Shown here: one piece after another, positions 15,972 through 25,026 of the stretch
How the letters are laid out: each line of letters starts with the position of its first letter
Position numbering within the stretch: the first letter of the stretch is position 1
Assembly (NCBI GenBank): GCA_049325315.1
Contig: JBMONB010000074.1
Location: 33,026 to 97,025, forward strand
DNA from: JAWLHU01 sp049325315
Lineage (GTDB): Bacteria; Bacillota; Sulfobacillia; Symbiobacteriales; Symbiobacteriaceae
Length of the DNA: 64,000 bases
Direction of reading: 5' to 3'
Notes under the pieces: generated by a model
Databases searched by the model: none
Seen by the model: the letters and a program-made list of their open reading frames with translations, nothing else
What the model was told of the DNA's origin: nothing
Translations under genes and position numbers: made by a program

Positions 15972-17891
15972 CTAATCGCCGCTCCCCACCACGCGATACT
16001 TCCGGCGCAGGGCTTGCAGGTCGTATGGGAACTCCTGCGGCACATGCGCGGGATCGTGGGGCGAGAGGGCAATGTTGAAGTAGGCCGCTTCAATCGTCCG
16101 GGCCACAGCGGATGTGTTCGACCCGTGTGCCGCCTGCTCAATCACCACCGCCACCGCAATCTGAGGGTCATCAATCGGCGCCAGGGAGACATACAGGCCA
16201 TAGTCGTCACGGGGCGGATTCTCTGCTGTACCGGTCTTCCCGCCCTTTGGGATGCCCGGCAGCGGCCAGATCGCGTAGTCAGAGGTACCGCCCGGGGTGT
16301 CGACTGCGACCATGCCCTGCAGGATCGCGTTCAGGTGCTCGGGCTTCAGGCTGACCTGACTTGTCTGCTGGGGACCAAACTCCTCCACAGTGCGTCCCTG
16401 AGCGTCGGCGATCCGCTGTACCAGGTACGGCTTCATCACCTTGCCCTGGTTGCCCAGCGCCGCCGTATAGCGCACGAGCTGCAGCGGGGTCACCTGCACG
16501 ATCTGGCCAATGGAGGCCGAGACAGTGTGCCCGACGCCCCAGGGGTCGTTCAGCTGCTTGTCCCAGATCAACTCCCGGGTCTCCTCATCTGGCAGCAGCC
16601 CTGGCACCTCGCCGCCCAGATCGATGCCGGTCTTCTCACCGAAGCCGAACTCCTTGGCCTTGGCCGCCAGCTTGTCCGGCCCCATGCGGTAGCCCATCTC
16701 ATAGTAGTAGATGTCACAGGAGCCCTGCAGGGCGCCGACCGTGCTGACGTACCCGTGGCCATAGGGGGTCCAGTCCTTCGGGTTGCCGGCCTTGTCGTAA
16801 ACGCCGCTGCAGAAGATCTTGTCGTAGGGACCGATGACGCTTGCCTCAAGCGCCGCAGCAGAGGTCATCATCTTCCAGGTGGATCCAGGCTGGTACGCCT
16901 TCTGAACGGCCCGGTTGATCATGGGCGTCCAGAGCGGGTCCTGCAGCCGGTCGTAGTCCTTCTGCGAGATGCCCGTGGCAAACAGGTTCGGGTCAAAGGC
17001 CGGACGGCTGGCCATAGCCAGAATCGCGCCGGTCTTTACATCCATAACGACCACCGATCCCGCCCGGGCGTTGGGCCACGGACCATCGCCAATCACGATG
17101 TTCCGAATCCGCCACATGTCCCATTCCAGGGCCTGCTCTGCGACCGCCTGAAGCTTCGAGTCAATGGTGAGGACCAGATTATGGCCGGGCCGGGGCTCCC
17201 GGACCATCTCCTCGCCCAGCGGCTCAAAGCCGCTGTTCACCTCAATCTGGCGAATGCCCGGCGTGCCCCGGAGCCGCTCCTCATAATAGGCCTCCAGGCC
17301 GGTCTGACCGATTAACTCGCCGGCCATGTAACCCTTCTGCCGCCAACTCTCCAGCTCCTGGTCGCTGATCTCGCCCACGTAGCCGAGCATGTGCGCGGCC
17401 AGCTCCTTGTTCGGGTAAACGCGGACCGCCTGGGCCTGCACCTCCACCCCGGGCAGCTCGTGCTTGCGCTCCAGGATCGTGCTGTACTGCTCCAGGGTGA
17501 TATCATCCTTAAGGCGGACCGGCTCATAGTACGCCCAGAGCGCCGTCTTTTGCCTCACCTTTGCCGTGATCTCGGCGACGGGGATCTGCAGGATCGTGGC
17601 GAGCCGCTGCAGAACCTCCGGCCGCTCGTAGTATGGATACCGGATAAAGACCGAGTAGGCTGGCCGGTTGCCGGCCAGTTCCACGCCGTTTCGATCGTAG
17701 ATCACACCCCGCGGCGCGTAGAGCGGAATCTGTCGGAGCCGCTGTTGTTCGGCCCCCTCCAGAAACCTGCCCTGCTCAGCCAGGGTGAGCCTTCCCAGCT
17801 GGCCGATGAGGGCGACAAACGTGATCAAAACCAGGCCGGTAAAGAGACGAATCCGACCCTTGATCGGATCAACTGGCTTTTTGTTTACCAT
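15972..17891 (-). CDS. mrdA: Penicillin-binding protein 2, elongation transpeptidase
   Basis: Class B PBP that cross-links peptidoglycan in the rod complex together with RodA. The product has 639 residues: a short cytoplasmic tail, one membrane anchor (about 13-35), a dimerisation/pedestal domain (to about 230), then a transpeptidase domain. Active-site motifs are Ser337-TWK, Ser391-Cys-Asp (the SxD form usual in PBP2 enzymes) and Lys552-TGT. It starts at ATG with AAGGGGATGG upstream. It sits between mreD and minC. Hairpins lie on both sides, so expression may be partly uncoupled from mreBCD. Confidence 0.95.
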   Translation of the reverse strand: MVNKKPVDPIKGRIRLFTGLVLITFVALIGQLGRLTLAEQGRFLEGAEQQRLRQIPLYAPRGVIYDRNGVELAGNRPAYSVFIRYPYYERPEVLQRLATILQIPVAEITAKVRQKTALWAYYEPVRLKDDITLEQYSTILERKHELPGVEVQAQAVRVYPNKELAAHMLGYVGEISDQELESWRQKGYMAGELIGQTGLEAYYEERLRGTPGIRQIEVNSGFEPLGEEMVREPRPGHNLVLTIDSKLQAVAEQALEWDMWRIRNIVIGDGPWPNARAGSVVVMDVKTGAILAMASRPAFDPNLFATGISQKDYDRLQDPLWTPMINRAVQKAYQPGSTWKMMTSAAALEASVIGPYDKIFCSGVYDKAGNPKDWTPYGHGYVSTVGALQGSCDIYYYEMGYRMGPDKLAAKAKEFGFGEKTGIDLGGEVPGLLPDEETRELIWDKQLNDPWGVGHTVSASIGQIVQVTPLQLVRYTAALGNQGKVMKPYLVQRIADAQGRTVEEFGPQQTSQVSLKPEHLNAILQGMVAVDTPGGTSDYAIWPLPGIPKGGKTGTAENPPRDDYGLYVSLAPIDDPQIAVAVVIEQAAHGSNTSAVARTIEAAYFNIALSPHDPAHVPQEFPYDLQALRRKYRVVGSGD

Positions 17892-17920
17892 CGCCCATCC
17901 CCTTCCCGAATGGCGTTCAT

Positions 17921-17952
17921 GAAAAGACGGCGGGCCCCGGGGGACCCGCCGT
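17921..17952 (-). terminator. Hairpin between mreD and mrdA
   Basis: Eight-base arms ACGGCGGG and CCCGCCGT, followed on the minus strand by CTTTTCA. It is a probable terminator or partial attenuator. Confidence 0.6.
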
Positions 17953-17966
17953 TCTGTGCTTTTGCG

Positions 17967-18479
17967 TTATTGCCGCCGCAGTACAATTGTACCGCGTGGA
18001 TCGGGGCGTAGGTACCGGTAGTTTCTGTATAGGGCTCGGTAGATGATGGTGCAAAGGACCATGTCGTACAGGGCGGCCAGCCCGAGGGTGCGGACCTCAT
18101 CGAGCGTGATCATCCGGCCGAAGATCCAGAGAATGATCAGTACGATCGACTGACCGGTCACTGAGCCAGCCAGGCCGCCGATGCTCCCCAACAGGAGGTT
18201 GTCCTTGAAGACCCGCTCTTCTACCATACCAATAGCCAGACCCACCGACCCAAGGGCGAGCAGACGGAGGCCGACGTAGTGGCTGAAGGTCAGATCAAGC
18301 AACAACCCGCCGAGCAGACCGGCAATCAGGCCGACCTCCGGCCCGAACAGAAGCCCGTAGGCGATGACCACAACCAGGACCACATTCGGAGCAATCTGGT
18401 TGATCGCCAGGAAGTGGCCAAGCACCGACTGGACCAGAAAGGCGAGCAACAAGATGCCAGCTAGCACCCAGTACCTCAC
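17967..18479 (-). CDS. mreD: Rod shape-determining membrane protein MreD
   Basis: Polytopic membrane subunit of the MreBCD elongasome, 170 residues with five to six membrane segments. The motif GPEVGLIAGLLGGLLLDL in the second third is typical of MreD. The GTG start overlaps the mreC stop (GTGA), a sign of translational coupling. It is followed by a hairpin. Confidence 0.92.
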   Translation of the reverse strand: MRYWVLAGILLLAFLVQSVLGHFLAINQIAPNVVLVVVIAYGLLFGPEVGLIAGLLGGLLLDLTFSHYVGLRLLALGSVGLAIGMVEERVFKDNLLLGSIGGLAGSVTGQSIVLIILWIFGRMITLDEVRTLGLAALYDMVLCTIIYRALYRNYRYLRPDPRGTIVLRRQ

Positions 18480-19339
18480 GGGGCGTTCGCCCCCCTGTCC
18501 TTCTCCCTCTCCGTGGTAGCCAGTACCACGTGAACCACATCGAGCTTGTGGAAGTCGACGGCCGGCCGCACGCCGGCATACTTCTCGAAGGTGGAGGCAA
18601 TGTCGAGGCTGTCCACCCAGCCAATTAACAGGTCTGGCGGCATGATTCCCTGACCCGATGTGTAGACCGGATGCCCCACCGTAACGGAGGGAGAGGTCGA
18701 CCAGAACTGCATGCGCACATGGCCGCCCTCAATGGTCTTGATCACACCCAGTTCCCCGGTGGGCAGTTTGGCGCCTGCCCCGAAACCCTGCTCGCCGAAC
18801 CCGGCGTCAACCATTAACTGCACGGTGGAGGTGTAGGGTGTGGTGTGCGAGATCTTGCCCACAAGCCCCTGCCAGTTGACGACCGCCATGTTCTGCCGCA
18901 CGCCGTCGCGGCTGCCGCGATTGATGATGACGGTCCGGTACCAGTTCTCAGAGGACCGACTGATCACCTGGGCGGTCAGCAGCGGGTAAGGCGATTCTTC
19001 CTTCATCTTGAGTTCTGTGCGCAAGATCTGGTTCTCGTGCTCAAGCTGGTCGGCTCGCGCTTTGGCCTGCGCCGCCTCCCTGACCTGCTCCCGGAGAACG
19101 GCGTTCTCATCTCGCAGGCGGGTCAGTTCCTGAAGCGACTCGCCGACACCGCGGAAGCGGTCGCCAACCCAATCGGTGGCCACCTGAAACGGATAGAGAA
19201 GGGTCGCAATCCCCTTCTCTACGGCGGTGACCTCCGACCGTTCCCGCGCCGTCAGCGCCATGACCGTGAAGATCACAACAAGAGCGGTGAGCGCCACGCC
19301 GAGGCGGCGCAGTTGTTTGTTATTGCGTGGTGACGGCAT
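18476..19339 (-). CDS. mreC: Rod shape-determining protein MreC
   Basis: Bitopic membrane scaffold linking MreB to the wall synthases. The 287-residue product has a short basic N-terminus, one membrane segment (about 13-30), a coiled coil (about 65-115; LQELTRLRDENAVLREQV), then the two beta-barrel domain with NRGSRDGVRQNMAVVNWQGLVG, the MreC core. The ATG has GGGAGGG upstream. Its stop is embedded in the mreD start. Confidence 0.95.
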   Translation of the reverse strand: MPSPRNNKQLRRLGVALTALVVIFTVMALTARERSEVTAVEKGIATLLYPFQVATDWVGDRFRGVGESLQELTRLRDENAVLREQVREAAQAKARADQLEHENQILRTELKMKEESPYPLLTAQVISRSSENWYRTVIINRGSRDGVRQNMAVVNWQGLVGKISHTTPYTSTVQLMVDAGFGEQGFGAGAKLPTGELGVIKTIEGGHVRMQFWSTSPSVTVGHPVYTSGQGIMPPDLLIGWVDSLDIASTFEKYAGVRPAVDFHKLDVVHVVLATTEREKDRGANAP

Positions 19340-19366
19340 AGCTGCCCTCCCGGCGGACGGCGCTGC

Positions 19367-20386
19367 TTAGGAGTTGCGCGCCACCCGCTTCAGAATGTCC
19401 AAGTTGTCGAGGCACTTGCCGCAGCCCTTGACGACGCAGAGCAGAGGCTCGTCGGCCACGTGAACCGGCATGCCCGTCTCCTTGGAGATCAGCAGGTCCA
19501 GGCCCTTCAGCAGAGCCCCGCCGCCGGTCATAACGATGCCGCGGTCCATGATATCTGCCGCCAGCTCCGGCGGGGTGTTCTCCAGGGTGATCTTGATGGC
19601 GTCGATGATCTGCGCCACAGGCTCAGCGATGGCCTTGCGGATCTCATCGGAGGTGACCCGCAGGGTCCGGGGCAGGCCAGTGACCAGGTCGCGCCCGCGG
19701 ATCTCCATCGACTCTTCCTTACCGGTCGGGTAGGCGGAGCCGATGGTCATCTTGACCTCCTCACCGGTGCGCTCACCGATTAGCATGTTATAGGTACGCT
19801 TGACATATTGCACAATCGCTTCGTCGAGTTCATCGCCGGCGACGCGAATAGACTTGGCGGTAACCAGACCGCCAAGGGAGATGATCGCCACCTCGGTGGT
19901 GCCACCGCCGATATCGACGACCATGGACCCGGTAGGCTCCTCAACGGGGAGTCCGGCGCCGATCGCCGCCGCCATGGGCTCTTCGATCACATGCGCCTCA
20001 CGGGCGCCGGCCTGAAGGGCAGCGTCCTGTACGGCACGCCGCTCCACACCCGTCACGCCGGAAGGGATCCCGATGATGACGCGCGGGCGGAAGGGCGCCC
20101 GCCGGGGATGCGCCTTGTGGATAAAGTACTTAAGCATTGTCTGGGTGGTGTCAAAATCGGCGATAACGCCATCCTTCATGGGGCGAATGGCGATGATATT
20201 GCCCGGGGTACGGCCCAGCATCTGCTTCGCCTCGAGACCGACCGCCAGGGGCTCCTTGCGGTCACGGTCCACGGCGACGACGGAGGGCTCCTGAATCACG
20301 ATGCCGCGGCCTTTGACGTATACCAGTGTGTTCGCGGTACCAAGATCAATCCCAATGTCGCGTGCGAAAAACTGCCAAAACGACAC
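19367..20386 (-). CDS. mreB: Actin-like rod shape-determining protein MreB
   Basis: Bacterial actin that forms membrane-associated filaments guiding lateral wall synthesis. The 339-residue product has phosphate-binding loop DIGIDLGTANTLVY near the start, the second phosphate loop VVDIGGGTTEVAII, and the adenosine motif MTGGGALLKGLD. A short amphipathic N-terminal stretch (SFWQFFARD) probably touches the membrane. It starts at GTG with AAAGGGGAA upstream. It is the first of mreBCD and lies 45 bases after radC, so it may be transcribed from further upstream. Confidence 0.97.
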   Translation of the reverse strand: MSFWQFFARDIGIDLGTANTLVYVKGRGIVIQEPSVVAVDRDRKEPLAVGLEAKQMLGRTPGNIIAIRPMKDGVIADFDTTQTMLKYFIHKAHPRRAPFRPRVIIGIPSGVTGVERRAVQDAALQAGAREAHVIEEPMAAAIGAGLPVEEPTGSMVVDIGGGTTEVAIISLGGLVTAKSIRVAGDELDEAIVQYVKRTYNMLIGERTGEEVKMTIGSAYPTGKEESMEIRGRDLVTGLPRTLRVTSDEIRKAIAEPVAQIIDAIKITLENTPPELAADIMDRGIVMTGGGALLKGLDLLISKETGMPVHVADEPLLCVVKGCGKCLDNLDILKRVARNS

Positions 20387-20431
20387 CGCACTGTTCCCCT
20401 TTCTTGATGGAGCAGCAGATCAGCGGCCATA

Positions 20432-21139
20432 TCACAATGATGTCATGAGCCCCCGCTCCCGGAAGCTGACGTAGCGACCCTGACCGATCACGAGGTGGTC
20501 GAGCACCTCGATTCCAATCAGTTTTCCCGCCTGTACAAGCCGGGTGGTAACCTCCCGGTCCTCCCGGCTGGGAGTGGGGTCGCCGCTGGGGTGGTTATGG
20601 GCGAGAATGACGGCGTGAGCGCTGCGCCGAATTGCTGATTTGAAGATTTCCCTCGGATGGACGAGCGACGCGGTCAGCGTGCCCTCCGATACACATTCGA
20701 CCTCGATTACCTGGTTCTTGGCGGTCAGGAGGAGTACATGAAATTGTTCCCTGTTTAGATGGGTCATGCGGGGCGCGAGGTACTCGAAGACCGCCCGCGG
20801 GTTGTTCAGGTCGACACGATTCAACGGGCCGGCCTGGGCCCGCATACCCAGGTGGAGCGCCGCGAGGATCTGGCAGAGCTTGGCCTTTCCAAGCCCTTTA
20901 ACCAGACCCTTCCTGTCGGCATCTTGGAGCGCAAGCAGTGCCCGAAGACCGCTGCCTGGCTCCCTCGCCTCACAATGATGCAGCAAATCGCGGGCAACTT
21001 CAATCACGGATTGGCCTCTGGAACCCGTTCCTAGCAAGATCGCCAGAAGTTCCACATCGGACAGTTGCTCGGGCCCCAGCCTGAGCAGCCGCTCCCGCGG
21101 CCTGTCAGGCTCGGGAAGCCTCTTCAGCGAAGCGGTCAC
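20432..21139 (-). CDS. radC: RadC-family JAMM-domain protein
   Basis: UPF0758/RadC protein, 235 residues. An N-terminal helix-hairpin-helix-like part (about 25-105) is followed by a JAB1/MPN metalloprotease-like domain with zinc ligands in AHNHPSGDPTPSRED (His-x-His plus Asp). The radC name is historical and a role in recombination is not established for the family. It starts at GTG with a G-rich site upstream. It lies between maf and mreB, the same neighbourhood as in Bacillus. Confidence 0.93.
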   Translation of the reverse strand: MTASLKRLPEPDRPRERLLRLGPEQLSDVELLAILLGTGSRGQSVIEVARDLLHHCEAREPGSGLRALLALQDADRKGLVKGLGKAKLCQILAALHLGMRAQAGPLNRVDLNNPRAVFEYLAPRMTHLNREQFHVLLLTAKNQVIEVECVSEGTLTASLVHPREIFKSAIRRSAHAVILAHNHPSGDPTPSREDREVTTRLVQAGKLIGIEVLDHLVIGQGRYVSFRERGLMTSL

Positions 21140-21166
21140 CGGTGTACGCCCCCCTCGGGGGCCTCC

Positions 21167-21733
21167 CTAGAGAACTGTTACGCCGAACTGAGCGAGCATC
21201 TGAACGGTGCGATAAAGGGGAAGCCCGACCACATTGAAATAGTCACCGGCGATGGATTGGATCAAAGCGGCAGCCCGGCCCTGAATGCCATAGCCGCCGG
21301 CCTTGTCCATCGGCTCGCCGGAATCCACGTAGCGCTCGATCTGGGCCCGGGTAAGCGGGCCGAAACGAACCGTGGTCTCCTCATGAGAGACAGCCTGCCG
21401 CTCCCCTTGAATCAGGGCGACACCGGTCATGACCTGGTGTTCTCGAGCAGCGAGCCGCTCCAGCATGGCAATCGCCTCGGCACGGCCAGCGGGCTTGCCC
21501 AGAACCTGCCCGTCCACCACGACGATGGTATCGGCACCGAGGACAAGGGCGCCAGGATGGCGGGAGGCCACCTCTCTCGCCTTGATCAGGGCGAGATGCT
21601 CCACCAGGTGCCGGGGATCCATCGGCTCGGATACCTCTTCGTTGACATGGCTCGGGTCGACCAGAAAGGAGAGGCCGACCTGCCGCAGCAGCTCCTGCCG
21701 ACGAGGCGACGCAGAGGCCAGGATGATCTGCAA
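21167..21733 (-). CDS. maf: Maf-family nucleoside triphosphate pyrophosphatase
   Basis: House-cleaning enzyme that hydrolyses non-canonical or excess nucleoside triphosphates (dTTP/UTP type in many Firmicutes) and influences septation when overproduced. The 188-residue product opens with the signature LASASPRRQELL. It also shows VLGADTIVVVDG with the catalytic Asp, and KAGGYGIQG. It starts at TTG with GAGGTGA seven bases upstream. It lies in a tight run with the DUF4321 gene and radC. Confidence 0.95.
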   Translation of the reverse strand: MQIILASASPRRQELLRQVGLSFLVDPSHVNEEVSEPMDPRHLVEHLALIKAREVASRHPGALVLGADTIVVVDGQVLGKPAGRAEAIAMLERLAAREHQVMTGVALIQGERQAVSHEETTVRFGPLTRAQIERYVDSGEPMDKAGGYGIQGRAAALIQSIAGDYFNVVGLPLYRTVQMLAQFGVTVL

Positions 21734-21752
21734 ACCAACTTCACCTCAACTG

Positions 21753-21992
21753 TTAGCCGTTACGCAGAGCGAGCCAGAGCGCGAGCACAAGCCCGATCGC
21801 TCCGCCTATCGTTAGCTTGATCGAAATCCCGAGAGTCACCACAAGAAAGTTCAGGTCTAGGGCTGCTGGTCCAAATCCCAGCGGAAGATGGTAGTTCAGG
21901 AATTTAATCTGGTCAGCCAGTGCCGCACCGATCAATTGCCCAACGACTGCGCCGATTATCGCCCACATGAAGGCCAGCCAGCCACGACTCAC
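21753..21992 (-). CDS. DUF4321-type small membrane protein
   Basis: Predicted two-segment membrane protein of 79 residues (hydrophobic stretches about 6-24 and 47-75) with the conserved-looking AAIDLNFLVV-type centre, here AALDLNFLVVTLGISIKL. Such proteins are repeatedly found next to maf and radC in spore-lineage Firmicutes; their function is unknown. A longer frame with an ATG exists, but the GTG at 21992 has a strong AAGGAGG eight bases upstream and is preferred. The family assignment is from memory of gene order and hydropathy. Confidence 0.72.
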   Translation of the reverse strand: MSRGWLAFMWAIIGAVVGQLIGAALADQIKFLNYHLPLGFGPAALDLNFLVVTLGISIKLTIGGAIGLVLALWLALRNG

Positions 21993-22159
21993 CGATGACG
22001 CCTCCTTGTCCGGGGACGCCCCTGAATAGGACGACCCCCGAATGGTCATGGTTTCGGGGCTCATCCGACAAAATCCTTGCGCGTTCGGCCATCAGGATAA
22101 AGGATAGCAGAGATGCGGCCTATTGGCAATATCTGGTTTCTTGTGGGTGAGCCCCGCGC

Positions 22160-22193
22160 AAAAAGAGAGGACCACTCCATGGTAGTGGTCCTC
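22160..22193 (-). terminator. Terminator after SPOR-domain gene
   Basis: Ten-base perfect arms GAGGACCACT, then TCTTTTTG on the minus strand. Confidence 0.85.
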
Positions 22194-22209
22194 CCTCGGA
22201 TCGGTGTCT

Positions 22210-23052
22210 CTACTTGCCGGCGCTCTGGGCGTGGAAGGAGTGGTACTGGTCCAGCAAGCTGATGTACCCGTTCATCGCGCTCTGGAAGGCATCGCTGCCG
22301 GGCAGGGCTGTGGCGGCGCTCTCGATGGCCATGGCATTCTCACTGGCCGCCGTGGCCATGGCGACGAACTGGGAGGTGGCGGGGTTTTCCCCGGAATTGC
22401 CGATCAAGCCGATGTACTGGCTGACCTCCTGTCCGAGGGCGGTCAGCGTGGTGTCGTCGGCCGGTTGGCCCGCAGAGCGGGTAGCCAACCAGTTGCCAGC
22501 CTCATAGAGGTAAGCATTAAGGGCATCGAGCCCCTTTTGCAGATCGCTGTTGGCCGAGCCGGTCATGGCCATGACGGCCTCAGGCTTGTAGTCGACGGTC
22601 ATGCTGACGCTGAAGGGGCCCTGCACCAGCCCGTCGGAGACCAACTGGGACTTTACCTCAGCAGCAGCCGCAGCGGTCATGTGCGGGCCGGTGTACACCT
22701 TTACCAGCCCCTGCTCGTTCTTGGGCGTCACAGCCGCCGTAAAACCGGCTTCGGAGAGCGCAGTGGCAAGGTTGCGGGCAGCACCCTCTGACCGGAAGGC
22801 CCCGACCTGGACAAAGTGAATCTCAAACTCGTGCGGCTGCGTCGCCATCGCGGCACCGCCGGTGCCGGTCTGCCCGATGGAGTTCTCGAGACCGGGTACC
22901 GGCTCCGAGGCAGCCTGCCTGTCTTCCAGGCCTTCGCTGATCATGCCTCCCAGCCTCCAGGCTCCCACGACTGCCAGCACGACGGCCAGGATGAACGCGC
23001 CGCCCCACCGGTCGTTCATTTTCTTCTGCGCGGATCGACCAAACCGATGCAT
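22210..23052 (-). CDS. SPOR-domain membrane protein in the SpoIIB position
   Basis: Bitopic membrane protein of 280 residues: a basic N-terminal tail, one membrane segment (about 17-35), a variable linker, and a SPOR repeat domain (about 77-150; FVQVGAFRSEGAARNLATAL), which in known members binds denuded septal peptidoglycan. The C-terminal 120 residues are helical and rich in Ala and have no recognised domain. The gene lies between folC and maf, where Bacillus encodes SpoIIB, also a SPOR protein acting in engulfment. Orthology is inferred from position and domain only. ATG with GGGAGGGG upstream. A strong terminator follows. Confidence 0.8.
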   Translation of the reverse strand: MHRFGRSAQKKMNDRWGGAFILAVVLAVVGAWRLGGMISEGLEDRQAASEPVPGLENSIGQTGTGGAAMATQPHEFEIHFVQVGAFRSEGAARNLATALSEAGFTAAVTPKNEQGLVKVYTGPHMTAAAAAEVKSQLVSDGLVQGPFSVSMTVDYKPEAVMAMTGSANSDLQKGLDALNAYLYEAGNWLATRSAGQPADDTTLTALGQEVSQYIGLIGNSGENPATSQFVAMATAASENAMAIESAATALPGSDAFQSAMNGYISLLDQYHSFHAQSAGK

Positions 23053-23198
23053 GATGTCCCCTCCCGCTTGGGTGGTTGCGCCCGCCGGTGGGGCGACACG
23101 GAGCGGAGCGGCCCATGGCGCCGACCCCGACTCCGCTCGCCTGTGCGGGTCGTTTCCTCATCATCCGTATGCGGGGGGGACATCCAGTATTCTACCGG

Positions 23199-24485
23199 CT
23201 AACGGATCAGCAGGTTCCGGCGGGCAGGTCCCACGGTGTAAAAGGATCCGGTGACCAGTACCAGCTCTTCCTCCGTGGCCTCCGCGATGGCCGCACCAAC
23301 AGCGCCGGCCACATCATCGATAACGGTCACCTCACGGCCCTCTTGCCGGCAGACCTCTGCCAGGTCGGCAGCGGTCATGCGCCTGGGGCTGTCCGGGGTG
23401 GTTACCCAGACCCGGTCGGCCAGCCCCAACAGGGGCCGGACCATATCGGCCACCTCTTTGTCCGCCAGCGCGCCGAGCACCAGCAGGACACGCCGGTCCG
23501 GGAAGTACTCCCGTACCGCCTGAACGAGCGCCTCACACTTGGCTGGGTTGTGGGCGGCATCGAGCAGGACCTGCCGCCCATTGGCGAGGGTGATCGCCTC
23601 CAGGCGGCCTGGCCAGACCACACCCGTGAATCCGGCCCGAATCTGCTCCTCACCCACCCCGGCCAACTCCAGAACACGCAGGGCCACGGCGGCATTAGCC
23701 GCCTGGTGCCGGCCCAGCAGGGCCAACCGGACCCCCCGGTACCAGCCCCGGGCGCCCAGCAGATCGAGCACCTGCCCCTCGGGCCCGAAGGAGACCACAT
23801 CCCAGTCATCGGAGGTAACCTCCAGGAGCACGGCATCGTTGGCCAGGGCAATCTCACGAATCACCGCCAGCGCTCCCTGGTGGTCGGTTCCCGTGACGCA
23901 GGGCACCCCCGGCTTGATAATCCCCGCCTTGTCGGAGGCGATCGCCTCGTGGGTGGGGCCGAGCCACTGGGTGTGGTCGAGCCCAATGTTGGTGATGCAG
24001 GTGATAATCGGCCGCTCGATAGCCGTCGTCGCATCGAACCGCCCCCCAAGCCCCACCTCCAATACCAGGTAGTCCACCTGGCGCCGGGCAAACCAGAGGA
24101 AAGCCACCACGGTGGTCACCTCGAACTCGGTGGGCTGCTCATGCCCCTCCGCCACCATGGCGCTGACATGGGGCTCCACCAGGCTGACCAGCTCCGCCAG
24201 TTCCCCCTGCGGAACATCGACCCGGTTCACCTGCATGCGCTCCGTGAAGCGCTCCAGGGAGGGCGACGTATAGAGCCCCACCCGGTGCCCGGCAGCCCGC
24301 AGCGCCGCCTCAACGAGTGCGGAGACCGACCCCTTTCCGCTGGTGCCGGTGATATGAACAATCCGCCCGCACTCCCGGTCCGGCCGCCCCACCCGGCGGA
24401 GCAGTTCCACTGTACGGCCAAGCCCGGGCTTCATTCCAAAGCGCTGCAGCCCGTGAAGGTAAGCCAGTGCTTCCTCGTAGGTCAA
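23199..24485 (-). CDS. folC: Folylpolyglutamate synthase / dihydrofolate synthase
   Basis: Adds glutamate to folates (and to dihydropteroate if bifunctional) in an ATP-dependent Mur-ligase-like reaction. The 428-residue product has P-loop ITGTSGKGSV (about 44-55), the folate/metal region IGLDHTQWLG and the C-terminal ligase domain with LDAAHNPAKCEAL. It starts at TTG with AAGGAGTG upstream. It is downstream of valS on the minus strand, the Bacillus-like order, but separated from it here by a 541-base gap containing an inverted-repeat element. Confidence 0.95.
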   Translation of the reverse strand: MTYEEALAYLHGLQRFGMKPGLGRTVELLRRVGRPDRECGRIVHITGTSGKGSVSALVEAALRAAGHRVGLYTSPSLERFTERMQVNRVDVPQGELAELVSLVEPHVSAMVAEGHEQPTEFEVTTVVAFLWFARRQVDYLVLEVGLGGRFDATTAIERPIITCITNIGLDHTQWLGPTHEAIASDKAGIIKPGVPCVTGTDHQGALAVIREIALANDAVLLEVTSDDWDVVSFGPEGQVLDLLGARGWYRGVRLALLGRHQAANAAVALRVLELAGVGEEQIRAGFTGVVWPGRLEAITLANGRQVLLDAAHNPAKCEALVQAVREYFPDRRVLLVLGALADKEVADMVRPLLGLADRVWVTTPDSPRRMTAADLAEVCRQEGREVTVIDDVAGAVGAAIAEATEEELVLVTGSFYTVGPARRNLLIR

Positions 24486-24525
24486 GTCGGGTCACTCCTT
24501 GAATGCGTAGAAGTCGGGTCTGTCT

Positions 24526-24967
24526 TTTGCCACGGATTTCACGGATTAAACACGGATTAACACGGAATTTCTGGACAGGGGGAACTGGTGGCTCTACCCG
24601 GGCCCACTCCCGGACTATGACCGCCAAGGCGATCGAGTTCGGAAGGCTACAAGAGCCTCGGCAGTGTGGACAGACGGAGGAGCTTGGTCGTCCACAATCA
24701 GCGCGGAAGGAGCAACCTTCTTCCCCCTTGTGTCAATAAATCCGTTGAGCAGCTTTGCAGAGCCACTTGACTGAGCCTGGATGGCCTTAACTCTTTCATC
24801 ATCACATGATGTGAGCGCGACGTATGATCCTTCAACGGGCTTGTCCATAGGGAGAGTTGGCAGTACATAAGCCAAGTACCAACCCACGTTTGACACCCCC
24901 GTTAGCCAGACTACTACTCCCAAGAATCCGTGAAAATCCGTGTAAAATCCGCGAAATCCGTGGCAAT
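24526..24967. repeat. Inverted-repeat-bounded element between folC and valS
   Basis: A block of four CACGGATT-like units (24529-24572) is repeated in inverted orientation at 24924-24965. The roughly 42-base arms match at about four bases in five. They enclose about 350 bases of lower GC content than the neighbours. The interior has no intact gene. The minus frame 24615-25022 has a coding-like stretch (LPTLPMDKPVEGSYVALTSC) but no ribosome site and begins inside the repeats. CACGGATT-type repeat clusters occur between genes in many bacterial genomes; whether this one moves is unknown. The rest of the 24486-25026 gap shows nothing further. Confidence 0.6.
24615..24900 (-). pseudogene. Possible gene remnant inside the inverted-repeat element
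   Basis: The reading frame through this segment gives a non-repetitive, protein-like sequence (VEGSYVALTSCDDERVKAI and SAKLLNGFIDTRGKKVAPS) of about 90 residues. It has no start codon with a ribosome site, and its upstream part is translated repeat sequence. I do not recognise the family. It may be the eroded end of a secreted or regulatory protein, or a chance open frame. Confidence 0.3.
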
Positions 24968-25026
24968 GTCCGGAAAACAGCCAACAGAGGGCCAGCGAGG
25001 TCAAAACCCCACCGGCCCTCACAGGG

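Noticed and set aside
16112..17315. Plus-strand frames opposite mrdA
   Set aside because: Shadow frames of a gene with complete PBP2 motifs.
24529..24572. CACGGATT repeats as a possible CRISPR array
   Set aside because: Units are only 8-12 bases apart with no spacers of regular length, and no cas genes are present.
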